A stretch of 64,000 nucleotides of DNA from Manis javanica. Lineage: Eukaryota > Chordata > Mammalia > Pholidota > Manidae. Positions within the stretch are counted from its first letter, which is position 1, and each line of letters opens with the position of its first letter. The stretch spans positions 139,421,173-139,485,172 of the forward strand of contig NC_133156.1 of the NCBI RefSeq assembly GCF_040802235.1, read 5' to 3'. The position numbers and the translations under genes were made by a program. The notes beneath the pieces are model-generated. The model was not told where the DNA came from and searched no databases. It saw only the letters and a list, made by a program, of their open reading frames with translations. Below, piece by piece: positions 12,075-22,849 of this stretch.

Positions 12075-14206
12075 CCCTTGAGTAGAATGTTGAATAACCA
12101 TGGTGAAAATGGGCATCCTTGTCCTGTGCCCATTTTCACCACTCTTATTCAATATTATACTGGAAATCCTAGCCAAAGTAACTTGGCAAGAAAAAATAAT
12201 AATAAAAGGCATCCAAATTGGAAAGGAAGAATTAAAACTGTATTTTTTAGCAGATGGTATGATTGTATATATAGAAAATCCCAAAGAATCCACCAATAAA
12301 ATACAAGTGCTAATAAACAAATTCATCAAAGTTGCAGGGTACAAATGCAACAAACAAAATCTTCTATGTCTGTATACATCAGCAATGAAAAATTCAAAAG
12401 GAAAATTAAGGAAACAATTCTATTTAAGATAATGCAAAAAAAATAGAACGTAGCAATAAAGTTAACCTTGGAGGTGAAAGACTTGTACACTGAAAACTGT
12501 AAAATATACTGAAAGAAGTAAAGAAAACCTAGATAAATGAAAAGACATCCAGTGCTCAAGAATAGGAAGACAATATTGTTAACATGGCAACACACCCCAA
12601 AGCCATCTACATATTAAATGCAATCCCTATTAAAACTCCAATGGCCTTTTTTGGAGAAATGGAAAAGCCATCCTCAAATCTATATGGAATGTCAAGTGGC
12701 TCTGAAAAGCCAAAATAATAATGAAAAAGGAAAAAATAAGTTGGAAGGCTCACACATCTTGATTTCAAAACTAACTACAAAGCTACAGTAATCAAAACAG
12801 TGTAGTACTGGCATAAAGATCAGCATATAGACCAATGGAATATAATTAGTAGTCCAGAAATAAACCCAAACATCTATGGCTAACTGCTTTTTGACCAGGG
12901 TGCCAAGATCATTCAATAGAAAAAGAATAGTCTCTTCAGTAAATGACTCTGGAAAAAGTGTATAAACATCATGCAAAGAATTAAAGTTGTATGCTTACCT
13001 CACTGTATAATCAAAAATTAACTCAAAGTGGATCAATGATCTAAACGTAAAAACTAAAAATATGAGACTTTTAGAAGAAAATACAGGGGTAAATCTTCAT
13101 AAGCTCAGATTTGCCAATGGATTCTTAGATCCAACAGCAAAACATGAGAAATACAAGAAAAAATAGATAAACTGCACTTCATAAACATTAGAACATTTTG
13201 TGCATCAATGGACATCATCAAGAAAGTAAAAAGACAACCTACAGAATGGGAGAAAATATTTGCAAATTATAAATCTGATTAAAGGCTTAGTATGCAGAAT
13301 GTATGCAACTGTTACAACTCAACAAAAAAGACAAACCAATTAAAAACTGGGCAAAAAAACACTTAAATAAACTTTTCTCCAAACAAGGTATACAAATGGC
13401 CAACAACACATGAAATGATTTTCAACATCATTGGTTATTAAGGAAATATAAATCAAAACCACAAGGAGATACTAGTTCACACCTGCTAGGATGGCTATAA
13501 TCACATAAATGAAAAATAATCACTATTGGTGAGGATGTGGAGAAACAGGACATAGGTTGCTGGTGGGATCTGAATATGTTGCTGCCACTATGAAAAAACT
13601 GTTTGGTGGCTCTTCAATAAGTAAAACACAAAATTACCATATGAATCAGCAATTCCACTCCTGAGTATATACCCTCCCCCCAAAAAAACCTGGTATTCAA
13701 ATAAAAACTTGTTCACAAATGTTCATAGCAGCACTATCTGCAATAGCCAAAATGTGAAAACAACCCGACTGTCCTTGAAAGGCTCAATGGAGGAACAAAT
13801 GGTGGCATATCCTTACAATGGATTATGGTTATGGTCAACCATAAAAAGGAATGAAGTGCTGGTACATACTTCAATGTAGATGGAACTTGTAAACATGCTA
13901 CATGAAAAAAGCCAAGCTCAAAAGGTTACATGGTGTATGATTCTGTTTATATAAAATATCTAAAACAGGGAAATCCATAGAAGCTGAAAGTAAATCAGTG
14001 GTTCCTGGGGGTTGGCATAGAAAGGAGATGGGGACTGATTGCTTAATAGACCAGCTGTTCCTCTGAAGTGATGAAAAAGTTTTGAAACTAGAGAGATGTC
14101 ATGATTACATGACATTGTAAATGCACTAAGTACCAATGAATTGTGCACTTTAAAATATCTGATTATATGGTTTGTGAATTTCACTTCAATTTTAAAAAGC
14201 ATTACT
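12075..14206 (+). mobile_element. L1 LINE, 3' half (ORF2 reverse transcriptase to 3' UTR)
   Basis: A 5'-truncated L1 in sense orientation. It starts in the reverse transcriptase domain and runs through the ORF2 C-terminus to a 3' UTR ending near 14206, without a clear poly(A) tail. In the short open frame 12100-12432 the metal-binding position, normally a double Asp, reads LADG at about 12247-12258, so the second Asp is lost. Further stops follow. It cannot encode active ORF2p. Subfamily looks old (L1M-like). Possible ORFs on the other strand (12042-12353 and 12326-12595) are shadows. Confidence 0.85.
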
Positions 14207-14229
14207 TTGTTGGTAAATAATAGCATATT

Positions 14230-14980
14230 TCTTAACTTCTATTCCAGAGTTCCAAGTACTCATATTCTCCCACATTACATATCAACCACACTGGCTCTTT
14301 TAAAAAATCACTTTTAGGGTCAAAAAGTTTAAAAAGTGGCAAACATGTCTTTTTTAAAGTTGATGGTAAATTGTCAAAAAATGTGGACTAAAAACTGATG
14401 ACAGAGACAATTCCATGCTGTTATTTTAAGAAGAAAGTTATGTTCATGATACACATATTGGCATGAGTCCAAACATGGAAAACTCTTTATTGGAGCCTAA
14501 TATGCCTACTGAGTGTTTATAAGGACTAGATTGTCTCAGTCCAACAGAGAAACAAACTGTCACCCACCCCCAGCTCTCAGTGCCACCAAAGGGATGTTCT
14601 TCCATATTCTAGGAGAGCCTGAAAAGCAAGCAACGGCTGAGGTGAAACACAAAGAGGGAGGGGGAAAAAAAGAGAAATGAAGAAAGCATGAACAGGAGGT
14701 GTCCACTGGGAACTGGGTTACTTCACAGCACCTCACCTAAACTACAGATTTCTTGTCTTTGACCAAAATGCCTTTCAACTGAGTCTGGTCCAGGAAATTA
14801 AGCCAAAAAAACACCTGACACAGTTCATTGAAAAGAGGCTCCTCATAGCTTAATAGGAAATAATTTGCCCAAAAGCATTTCGGGGAGACGGGTACTGGAT
14901 CAAGAGGGTAAATTATTTGAAAGTACATCTTCTTTTGAATGTTTTTCTTGTATTTGTATTTCAGGGGAACCATGGAGCAA
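14230..14980. other. Nothing recognised
   Basis: Unique-looking sequence without a supported gene or repeat. Confidence 0.4.
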
Positions 14981-14984
14981 TTTG

Positions 14985-15630
14985 ATATTTTTTTCATTGT
15001 GGTAAATACATGTAACATAAAATATTACCATTTTAAAGTGTACAATTCAGTGTCCTTTAGAACATTCATAATGTTGCACAACCATTACGACTGTCAAGTT
15101 CTTGACACTGAGTTTTTGAGCTTCATCCCCTCAAAGGAAACCCCCTACTCATGAAGCAATGACTCCCTTCCTGCTTCCTCTCAGGCCTGAGCAGCTGCAA
15201 ATCTGCTTTCTGTCTCTATAGATTTGCCTGTTTGGAATAGTTCTTACTAATGGAATCATATAATGTGTGAACTTTTGTGTCTGGCTTCTCTCAGCAGAAC
15301 ATCATGTTTTCAAGGTGCCTCTATGCTGTAGCATGTCAGCTCAGCCTTCCTTTTCAAGAGCTAAATAATATTCCGTGGTATAGATACACCACCATCTGTG
15401 ATTCTTTTACGAACTTTTGGGTTATTCCCACCTTCTGGCTATTGTGAATAGTACTACTCTGAACATTTATGTACAACTTTCTGTTTAAACATCTGCTTCC
15501 AATTTGGCAGACTATATACCTAGGAGTGGAATTGCTCATGCGGTAATTCCATGTATAACTCATTAAGGAGCCACCACAATGTTTTCCACAGTAGCTGAAC
15601 CATTTTGCATTGCCATTAGCAATATATGAG
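14985..15630 (-). mobile_element. L1 LINE fragment, antisense
   Basis: Reverse complement of the L1 ORF2 C-terminus and 3' UTR. Landmarks on the plus strand include GGAATCATATAATGTGTGA, AATAATATTCCGTGGTATAG, GGCTATTGTGAATAGT and CCTAGGAGTGGAATTGCTCA. Old and full of stops. Confidence 0.8.
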
Positions 15631-15639
15631 TCACACTTT

Positions 15640-18600
15640 AATGTTTAAATTTCAGAGTCTATTTTATAGTCATTTAGAAAGGGTGTACAACCAACATGAT
15701 TTTCAAATTTTGTTTTCTACCACTTACGCATGTTCTGAAACATATCATACAAAAAAATGGCAAGCAACTTACATGTTCAACTCTATGAGACTATTTAAAT
15801 CAAGTATAGTATATAATGACATAGAAAACTCATTTTCATTCTTCTTATTACTGTATTTAGTTACTTTTAAATCTTAATGGAGATAAATGACAGTTTATCT
15901 CACCACTTCACAAGATCATTTGACCAATAAACACTCTTAAATCCTAACAGAAGCTAAGATAAAAAAAACTGGTTTGAGTTGCTACAAAAAATGGACCCAA
16001 ATTTAATTGAGACTTGTAAACTTTTTTGGTTTTTTTAGGAAAGCAGGTGAGAGACTTTTATTTAGAGATAAAGCATAAAGTGAGAGGACAGAGCTCCTGG
16101 CTCACACCAGGAGGAGACAGCAGAGTTCCCTGTAAACTTTTTTAATAAAGAAGAAAAGAAATTGGGAAGTTCAACTTTTTGATTTTGTGGTGTGCTGCCA
16201 GAAGGAAGAATAATGTTGCTAAATCCAACCCTGATGCAAGAAGCAGCATAAATAGAAACTAATAGAAAGAGATCTCCAGGCCATTCACTCCACCCCAAAC
16301 AGCGCCCTCAAACACTTTGCATTTCACCCTCAAACCCATTTTTGGAGTTATCCGCTACTGAATTTTTCATTCTGTGAATGAGAAAACCAAAGCTAAGGGA
16401 GGTCAGAGAACTTCCTCACAGTGAGAGTAAGTAGCTGGAGTCTGGATTTTAACTTACTTCATTAAACTAAATCCCAGGATCTCAATGACTATGCAGTATT
16501 CCAAGTTTGACTTGTTTTCTATGCAGTATTAAAATATGAAAACTTTAATTTCTTAGAGTTAGGTATGCTGTAACAAAGGGAGAGATGTGAACTGCTGTTG
16601 CTATAATATTTGAGTAATCATGAATTAGAGTGATTTACAATGTATAGTTTATCTTGAATAATTTTTGTAGACACCAGACTGTGATTATTAATATTTTATT
16701 TAAAGTATTCCTGTTTCAGCTCATTTATAGAAGACATAGTTTGAGTACTGCAGCATCTCACTTTTTTGCTTAAACTTCCTGTCAGTTATAAGTCTTAGAA
16801 AGTGGGTGTGAGTCATGTAATTGTTTAGTACCCGAAATGCATGGAATAACTTGACCAATATACATTGAAACTGAAAGAAAGGAGAAATGGTGCAGATCAG
16901 TGACAGTCAAAGAGAATATGCAGGTCAATATTAAGCCAATAAAAGGCTGTCTCTGTGTTACTGATGGATGGAATGTCACATGTGCTGAATTGTCATGTTC
17001 CTACATCTAATTTTTAAATACAGTTTAGAGGGTAATAAAAACATGACTAACATTTCCTTTTAGATAATAACCTATGGCATCTTCTAGAATCCAACAGGGA
17101 AATTTTGAAAGTAATCTGATTGGAGATTGATTCAGGATCCTTACAGTCCTCGCAGCATGAGAAGACATTAGCAGATGATGTGGCCGGAAAGAGTGCTCAG
17201 ATGCTGCCTCTGGTTAAGGCTGGCTTTCATCTTTCATTAAACATAGTGGCTAATTCTCACACTGTAAGTGCGATTAATGGCTCTAAACTTCTGAAAGTCC
17301 TTTATTTCATTCACTACCTGCACCTTGTGGCCCCCTCTAGCAGAGTTTTCTTTGGGAAGCTCAGGAGAAGAAGGTAAGAATGTAGCTTACTTTCTGATCT
17401 TTTGGAGTAAAGAAAAAGCATGGGAAAGTGGCTTAGGCCTATTCAGAATTTAAACTAGTTATACAGAAACTTAATTCCACCTAAGTCCTGATGGAGTTGT
17501 CACAAATTGACATTATCCAGAACTAGAAGTCAATTTTCCTTCCTCCAGGTAATGAAAATACTGCAGGACAAGAGAGCCTAAAAGGAGCTGAGCAGCTCAT
17601 ATGGCTGGAAGAATTGACAGCCAAAAAGTACCAGTAATAATATTTTGTTTCCATGGAGCAGCTCGCAGCCAAGGAGCTCAAAGCTGAATGTAGTCAGAGA
17701 TAACAGAGCCCCTCGGTGTTCTTGAGATTCATTCAAGATAGCATTTCAGGCAGCGGAAGCTCAGGGCAAGTACTGGTGTTAGGGCAGATTTGGAGGGAAG
17801 AATGCATAGAAGAAACAGTGACACGGGCCAAGGGACAGCTTGCAGCTTGCCCCCTGTGCTCTCAGCAGTGCCTCAGCCAGTGCCTCATGCCCAGAGGAAA
17901 TCTTGTCACCTTATTCAACAAAAGCCCCACACCCTCGGCTCCCTCATTTAGACCATCTTCCCTAACAAGGTGGGTGTCTGACAATTTTGCACTCAGTTTG
18001 GTCAAGATGGCACTTCTCCCAAGTGTGATTGACTTGAATAGGACTTAAGGACTCCAAAGGAGGGGGTCTTCAGGAGAATCATAGCTAAGGAGGGGAGTGA
18101 GCCCAGGGGGTGGAAAGGACACAGGTGTGGAGGACAGGAAATGTGTACCCACTTAGGACTTGACTGCAAGATAGTCCATCTCCTTGGGTCAATTCCATCA
18201 CCAGCAAAACAAAGAGGATGAGGGACGGCCACTAAATTCTGTTCTAATTCTAGCATCCGAAGACCCCAGGAAGATTTGACTCCTGCCCAATACTGGTGAG
18301 CCTGTGGGACACATAATGCAAAGACAGGGGATATGACTCGGTTACGAGCACAGGGTGAGTCAGCCTGGAGGTTAGGAAAGGCTGAATGGCAGGAACTCAG
18401 CCCACACTGGGTAAGGATGTGTGGGAGTAGAGAATGCTCTCTCTCACCAAACTTCTCACCGCCTGCTTTCACCTTCTTGCCATCCTCAGAGATGAGATGT
18501 AACAGCAGATAAACATTCCCAAGCTGAAGGCAGTGAGTAAGCCCTGCTCTCACAAAGGGGGCCCTATCACTCTCTCCAGGCCATCAGCTTCACCTGAGCT

Positions 18601-18750
18601 TCAATTTCTCTTTTATTTATTTAAGCCATTTGACTGTTTAAGGAAGCCCTGACTTCCATCCAGAGTCAAATGACTGATACACTTAAGAGGACAGGGGGCA
18701 GATTCTCAGGTAATTCTGGTTCTACTTCCTGCAAAGAAGAAAGTAAATTT
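15640..18750. other. Mostly unrecognised sequence
   Basis: A weak reverse MIR-like patch may lie at 16330-16480. A minus-strand AATAAAAG within an LTR-like context is seen near 16055-16150. ORFs at 17120-17377, 17716-18048 and 18002-18553 show no domain, and the last two overlap on opposite strands; I do not call them genes. Confidence 0.35.
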
Positions 18751-18755
18751 TTATT

Positions 18756-18772
18756 TAAAAACTCAGCCTTAT
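18756..18772 (+). repeat. Target-site duplication, left copy
   Basis: taaaaactcagccttat occurs here and again, identically, at 19561-19577. It begins next to a TTT/AAAAA step, the kind of site cut by L1 endonuclease. Confidence 0.9.
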
Positions 18773-19560
18773 AGAAGCCACAGGGCATAAATCTGCAAAG
18801 AAGTAAAAAGCTAACCTTTTCAAACAATATGGCTTCTCTCTCACTTACCAACTTTACATCTCCCTGTATGTCCCCGGAAGATGACTGGTTAGCCAGAGAT
18901 GGGTAAGATTCCTCAAGGGGGGAACAACCTAAGACAGGCACAGTTGCAGGGGGGCCATCAGGTGAGAAATTGGGGATCAACAGTGGTGAGGCTTAGAACC
19001 TCACACCCCGTTTTGAGAGAAATCTTCTGCATCCGGGGATGTTTTAATGCCCTTGTCTAGCTTGGATTAACACATAGTCTACAGGCACACACCTTATCAT
19101 CTACAATTGCTCTCTTACAACACTAAACTATGTTTTCTACCTTTATCTTGCATCTACCTACCACTTCAGCATTTTATTAAAAAGAATAATAATAATAATA
19201 ATAAAGGGAGAAATGTGGGATCCACATATAAATCAAGTATAAAAATCAAACGAATATTCATATTTGACCTGATTGTTTATAATTCATAATGCGTGATCAA
19301 AACCGAAAGTTTCTGTGATGAATGCCCTTGTACTGTTCACCATGTAAGAACTTATTCACTATGTAAGAATTCGTTCACCATGTAAGAACTTGTTCGTTAT
19401 GCTTCAGAAGATTGGAGACTGACGAGAATTAGGCTTGAGATGGATTAATGATTGTGCATTGAGCACTGACCCCCCCCCATACAGAATTTTATTGTTGTTA
19501 ACAACCATCTGATCAATAAATATGAGAGATGCCCTCTCAAAAAATAAAAAATAAAAAAAA
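18773..19560 (+). mobile_element. Composite polyadenylated retroposon with ERV U3/R 3' module
   Basis: This 788-bp insertion is bounded by an identical 17-bp duplication, ends in an A-rich tail (about 19538-19560) and has AATAAA at 19515-19520, so it was copied from a polyadenylated RNA by the L1 machinery. Inside, an ATA-rich run leads to AAAGGGAGAAA (about 19203-19213) followed at once by TGTGGGATCC. That is how a retroviral polypurine tract abuts the TG start of an LTR, and class II (ERVK-like) LTRs often start TGTGGG. The LTR-like part ends in CTCTCA a few bases after the poly(A) signal, where a U3-R transcript would end. The 5' 430 bp is unidentified and could be ERV env/3' region. A triplicated CACCATGTAAGAACTT-like motif lies at 19339-19395. 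The layout parallels the SINE-R part of primate SVA. Whether it is a one-off processed ERV transcript or a family is unknown. Confidence 0.7.
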
Positions 19561-19577
19561 TAAAAACTCAGCCTTAT
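19561..19577 (+). repeat. Target-site duplication, right copy
   Basis: Exact second copy of the 17-bp sequence at 18756-18772, directly after the A-rich tail of the retroposon. Confidence 0.9.
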
Positions 19578-20638
19578 CCATCATATACTACACACTGTCC
19601 ATATGACTGAAATTTGTGTCCAACATTAGCAAAGCTCTTTGTCCTCACACCTGGTTTTAAATCCTAACTTACCAGCTAGAAGTTTATTATGTGCTTGTTT
19701 TTAATAGTCAAAGTTTATGTCAGTGGGTGAGTGTGTTTCATGATTTTTGTTCATGATAGAAGCCACAATTAGACAATTAAAGCAAGTTCAATGGGCTAAC
19801 AACCTCTCCATCCTATGGTAAAATGATAGGAAGTGATTTATGTATAAACAGTCATTAATGTTAACTCAGCTAAGCAATATTGGCTCTTATCTCATTTGGT
19901 GGGCATAATTTAAAAGTCTTGACAAACTGAAATAAAAAATATAATCTCTATCTACTGTCAAACAATGAGATTTGTTTGGCCCAAAAAAGTCAAAAAATAT
20001 TAAATGGGGGATTAGATATGTATATCCTTTCAAAAGATATATAACAAAGAGTTACCTCAGGTAGGTATTGGTGGCCTATGACTCAAATCTTTAGGGCATA
20101 AGCTAATTGCTAGAGAGATCAAGAAGAGCTTGACAGTAAGAAGCTAATGTTATTTTACTAATCTCTAAAAATCAGATACAGCCTACACCTGAATGCAAAA
20201 CAGCCTAGCCAACAATAGCAATGAAAATTTCAATGAAACTGTAAAAATCTTACTGCCCATTTTCCAACAATTGGTTAATTCAAAGAGAAGTCACCATCTT
20301 CTTGATTTTGGCCCTGCTTTAATCCTTTCATAGAAATCCCTCTCACAAATGCTATTAGAGAATTTTGTGGCAAACCGCTAATTAAAGTGAGGTTTGTATC
20401 TTACACTAGAGGTTCTCAATTGTTCATTAATTGTCCTACGAGTCTACTCCATACCACCCTTCATTAACCAAGAAGTATTGTCTTTGCCCTGAAATAGAGT
20501 AACATATTTGAATGCCATTAGAAAAAAGTGGGTAAAAGATCATGTAATATTAACATAATCACATTAATGAAACTTAGTTGCTAAACTTATTTGAAATATA
20601 GAACATAAAATCAGCTTTCAAATGATAGTGGTCAAATA
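19578..20638. other. Nothing recognised
   Basis: AT-rich sequence up to the provirus insertion site. No gene or repeat supported. Confidence 0.4.
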
Positions 20639-20643
20639 GCCAC
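20639..20643 (+). repeat. Provirus target-site duplication, left (gccac)
   Basis: gccac directly abuts the TG...CA end of the 3' LTR and recurs at 27646-27650 beside the other LTR. Confidence 0.8.
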
Positions 20644-20691
20644 TGAAAGGAAAGGAGCGACACACAGCAGCAATTCACCGGAGAATTCCGC

Positions 20692-20697
20692 TTTATT
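20692..20697 (-). promoter_or_regulatory. LTR poly(A) signal AATAAA
   Basis: On the minus strand AATAAA begins only 16-17 bp after the TATATAA box, so it lies in U3, upstream of or at the expected cap site. This implies a very short R, as in some betaretroviruses and alpharetroviruses. Confidence 0.75.
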
Positions 20698-20713
20698 AGG
20701 GAAAGGTGCTGGG

Positions 20714-20720
20714 TTATATA
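20714..20720 (-). promoter_or_regulatory. LTR TATA box
   Basis: TATATAA on the minus strand, preceded by two CCAAT-like motifs. The same box is present in the 5' LTR at 27522-27528. Confidence 0.75.
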
Positions 20721-20835
20721 GGAAGGGGCATGAGCTGATTGAGGTGTCACTTCTACGGGGCTGGTGGCTATTGGCTAGGTGCTGGGATTGGGGGGGGAGG
20801 GGTAGGTTCGCCATCTTATGGGTGGGGGCCCTTCA

Positions 20836-20853
20836 TTCCCCCCTTTCTCCTCT
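20836..20853 (-). other. Polypurine tract
   Basis: On the minus strand AGAGGAGAAAGGGGGGAA runs directly into the TG start of the 3' LTR. This is the primer for plus-strand DNA synthesis in retroviruses and fixes the LTR boundary. Confidence 0.85.
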
Positions 20854-21229
20854 ATGGGGTTGTGGACGTTGCTTTCTCTCTGACTGCTTCCTGCTGAACA
20901 GGGGCGGAGAAGGGAATGAGGGCTTGAGGATTGGGAGGAAAGGGTTGATAGGACTCCCCACAGTAAGGACAAGTAGATGTGGACTTCTTCAGGTTGGAAA
21001 TCAATGAAGGTTCCCTGTAGCCATAAGTCGAGGACTTGTTGATTCTAATGGTGGTGCCAAGAGGATACGGGTGCCAGAAGCCAGGCGTCTGCGGCCATTG
21101 TTTTCAGGAACAGTTTCCAGGGGAGAGAGGGGTCCATCTCAGCGTGTGGTGAGGAGGTTACGTGAGGGTGAGGGATCTTCTGTGGCTAAAAGCTGGTCAT
21201 TCCTGAGTAAAAGCTGGTTGAAAGTTTGA
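20854..21229 (-). other. Proviral 3' untranslated region
   Basis: About 375 bp between the env stop and the polypurine tract. No accessory gene is evident; ORFs on the plus strand here are antisense shadows. Confidence 0.6.
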
Positions 21230-22842
21230 TTAGAGATTTTTCCGACTTGGGATTTTGATGAACTTTATTATACAGGGTAAGAAGAGACAGGTGAGAAGAA
21301 TAATTATTATGGGGCCTGCAATGGGCCAGACCCAGGTAAGGAGGGGGTTAGTTAGTATTGAAGAGAATGGGTTGGAATTGGAAGCAGAGTGGAGGCTGGA
21401 GGCAAGGTCAGTGAGTCTGGTAATGTCAGTTTCTACAATGCCGGATTCGTTGATGTAATAGCAGCACTCTTCTTGAAGGAAGATGCAGGTGCCGCCCTTT
21501 TCAGCTGTAAGCAGATCTAAGGCCCGCCGGTTTTGAAGGGTGACCTTAGCTAGCGAAGTGACCTGTCTTTGGAGAGAGGCCAGGGAATTGGCAGTGGATG
21601 TCAGGGCTCTCTCAAGTTTGGCGCTGAGATCTCTAATTGCCTATAGAGAGTGACCCAAGGCTCCCCTTGAAAATCTTGCCCCAATGGCTGAGGTGGCTAG
21701 GGAAATACCAACTATAATGGGAAGGAAAGCAGCCCTTCTTGTGCACAAGGGCAAAGGAGGTTGAAGCTCAAGGAATTCTGCCATGCTGTAAAGTGTAAGC
21801 TGTGGGATTACGGTGACAAGAATGCAGGGTGTGCTGGAGTTGGGAGGCAGTGAGTTGAAAAGACTGCCATTACACTAAAAGAAGTGTCCTGGTTGCGTAA
21901 AAGTCTTAGAGCCGGAGGTAGGGGTGTAGATAGAGAGGCAGTGAAGTGCACTGGAGGGGGTGGAGTTGGGCCTACACAGTGGTGGATGGTGAGATTATCT
22001 GCATATTCTGGTTCCCATAGGGGTATGTCTGCCAGGGGGCAGAGGGGTTGTCCTTCTGCATGGAAGGAGTAGTTGGAAATATTGAGGGACACGGCAGCCA
22101 GCAGTGGGCGTTATAGTGATGCGCAAAGGAAACAATTGGTGGTGTTGAGGGTGTGGTTGAGAAAGATGGTGGTGTCTTGAATGAGCTGTAACCAAGAGTA
22201 GGAGAAATTGGAAGAGGGGCAGGGATAAGAAGATGAAGAGGCGCCATCAAGAGTTTGGATAATGACTTTTTTGGAATGTCTGATATCTGATGCAACTTGA
22301 GAGATCTGGGAATGAGAGGGAACATACTTTTGAGAGTTATGAAGGGTACCGTGGGGTGTCGAGGACCCCCCCGTAGTAAACTGAGGCTGTGACTCCGGCG
22401 GCCCATTGAGAGTCCCAGGGATCTGGGATTGATAAGGAGAATGAGCCGTTGGGATATTTCATGAAACGGTTGAAGGAGTAATACTGTGGGTACCGGGAGT
22501 ACCTGTGTAGTGAATGGTGCAAGACCAGTAGGGACATCCCCCATAGGTGTCTGGCCATCGCCTGCAATAGGCTTGTTTTTGGTCATAAAGGAAGCAGAGG
22601 TAGGGAGAATAAAGGTAGCTGCTAGTGGACACTTTGGTGGAGGGAGGAAAGTGGAGGTATAAAGGCTCAGAGCAGCCTTTCAGAGGGCAGTCTGATGTGG
22701 CAATGAGGGCAGTAACTTTTGTTTGATGCTGTGTGTAAGTCTGTCTGACTTTGAATCGCTATACAAAGGAGGCTGGGGTGGCAGGGAAGACAACAGGAAT
22801 GAGGGAAAAAAGCGAGAGAGCAGTAAAGGAGGAAAAAGTCAT
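21230..22842 (-). pseudogene. env: env remnant (surface and transmembrane subunits)
   Basis: The product would be the envelope glycoprotein, made as a precursor and cut into surface and membrane-anchored subunits. The likely start codon is at 22840-22842, followed by a hydrophobic signal-like segment (SLFSLIPVVFPATPA), but a stop comes soon after at 22759-22761. The surface part shows GGCPYWSC near 22540 and a CFLC (CXXC) motif at 22123-22134, with a stop at 22111-22113. The transmembrane part has a hydrophobic fusion-peptide-like stretch near 21690, a stop at 21641-21643, LQNRRALDLL at 21509-21538 in the position of the so-called immunosuppressive region, a CX6CC motif at 21461-21487 and a membrane helix near 21290. 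It ends TAA at 21230. About 537 codons in all, a little short for the family. At least three stops, and probably frameshifts, make it non-functional. Confidence 0.85.
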
Positions 22843-22849
22843 GATTCGG

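Larger units (their letters stand above)
20644..20835 (-). repeat. 3' LTR of the class I provirus (192 bp)
   Basis: Read on the minus strand it starts TGAAGGGCCC and ends CCTTTCA. It has two CCAAT-type motifs (near 20770 and 20787), TATATAA at 20714-20720 and AATAAA at 20692-20697. It is about 97% identical to the copy at 27452-27645. At 192 bp it is much shorter than the 400-600 bp usual for gammaretroviral LTRs. Confidence 0.9.

Noticed and set aside
18002..18553. 183-codon minus-strand ORF as a gene
   Set aside because: No domain, signal peptide or repeated feature; another long ORF overlaps it on the other strand. Locally GC-richer DNA has fewer stops.
19338..19400. CRISPR-like or satellite repeat (three similar motifs)
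   Set aside because: Only three adjacent copies of a roughly 20-bp motif with almost no spacer, inside a retroposon; a local tandem duplication explains it.
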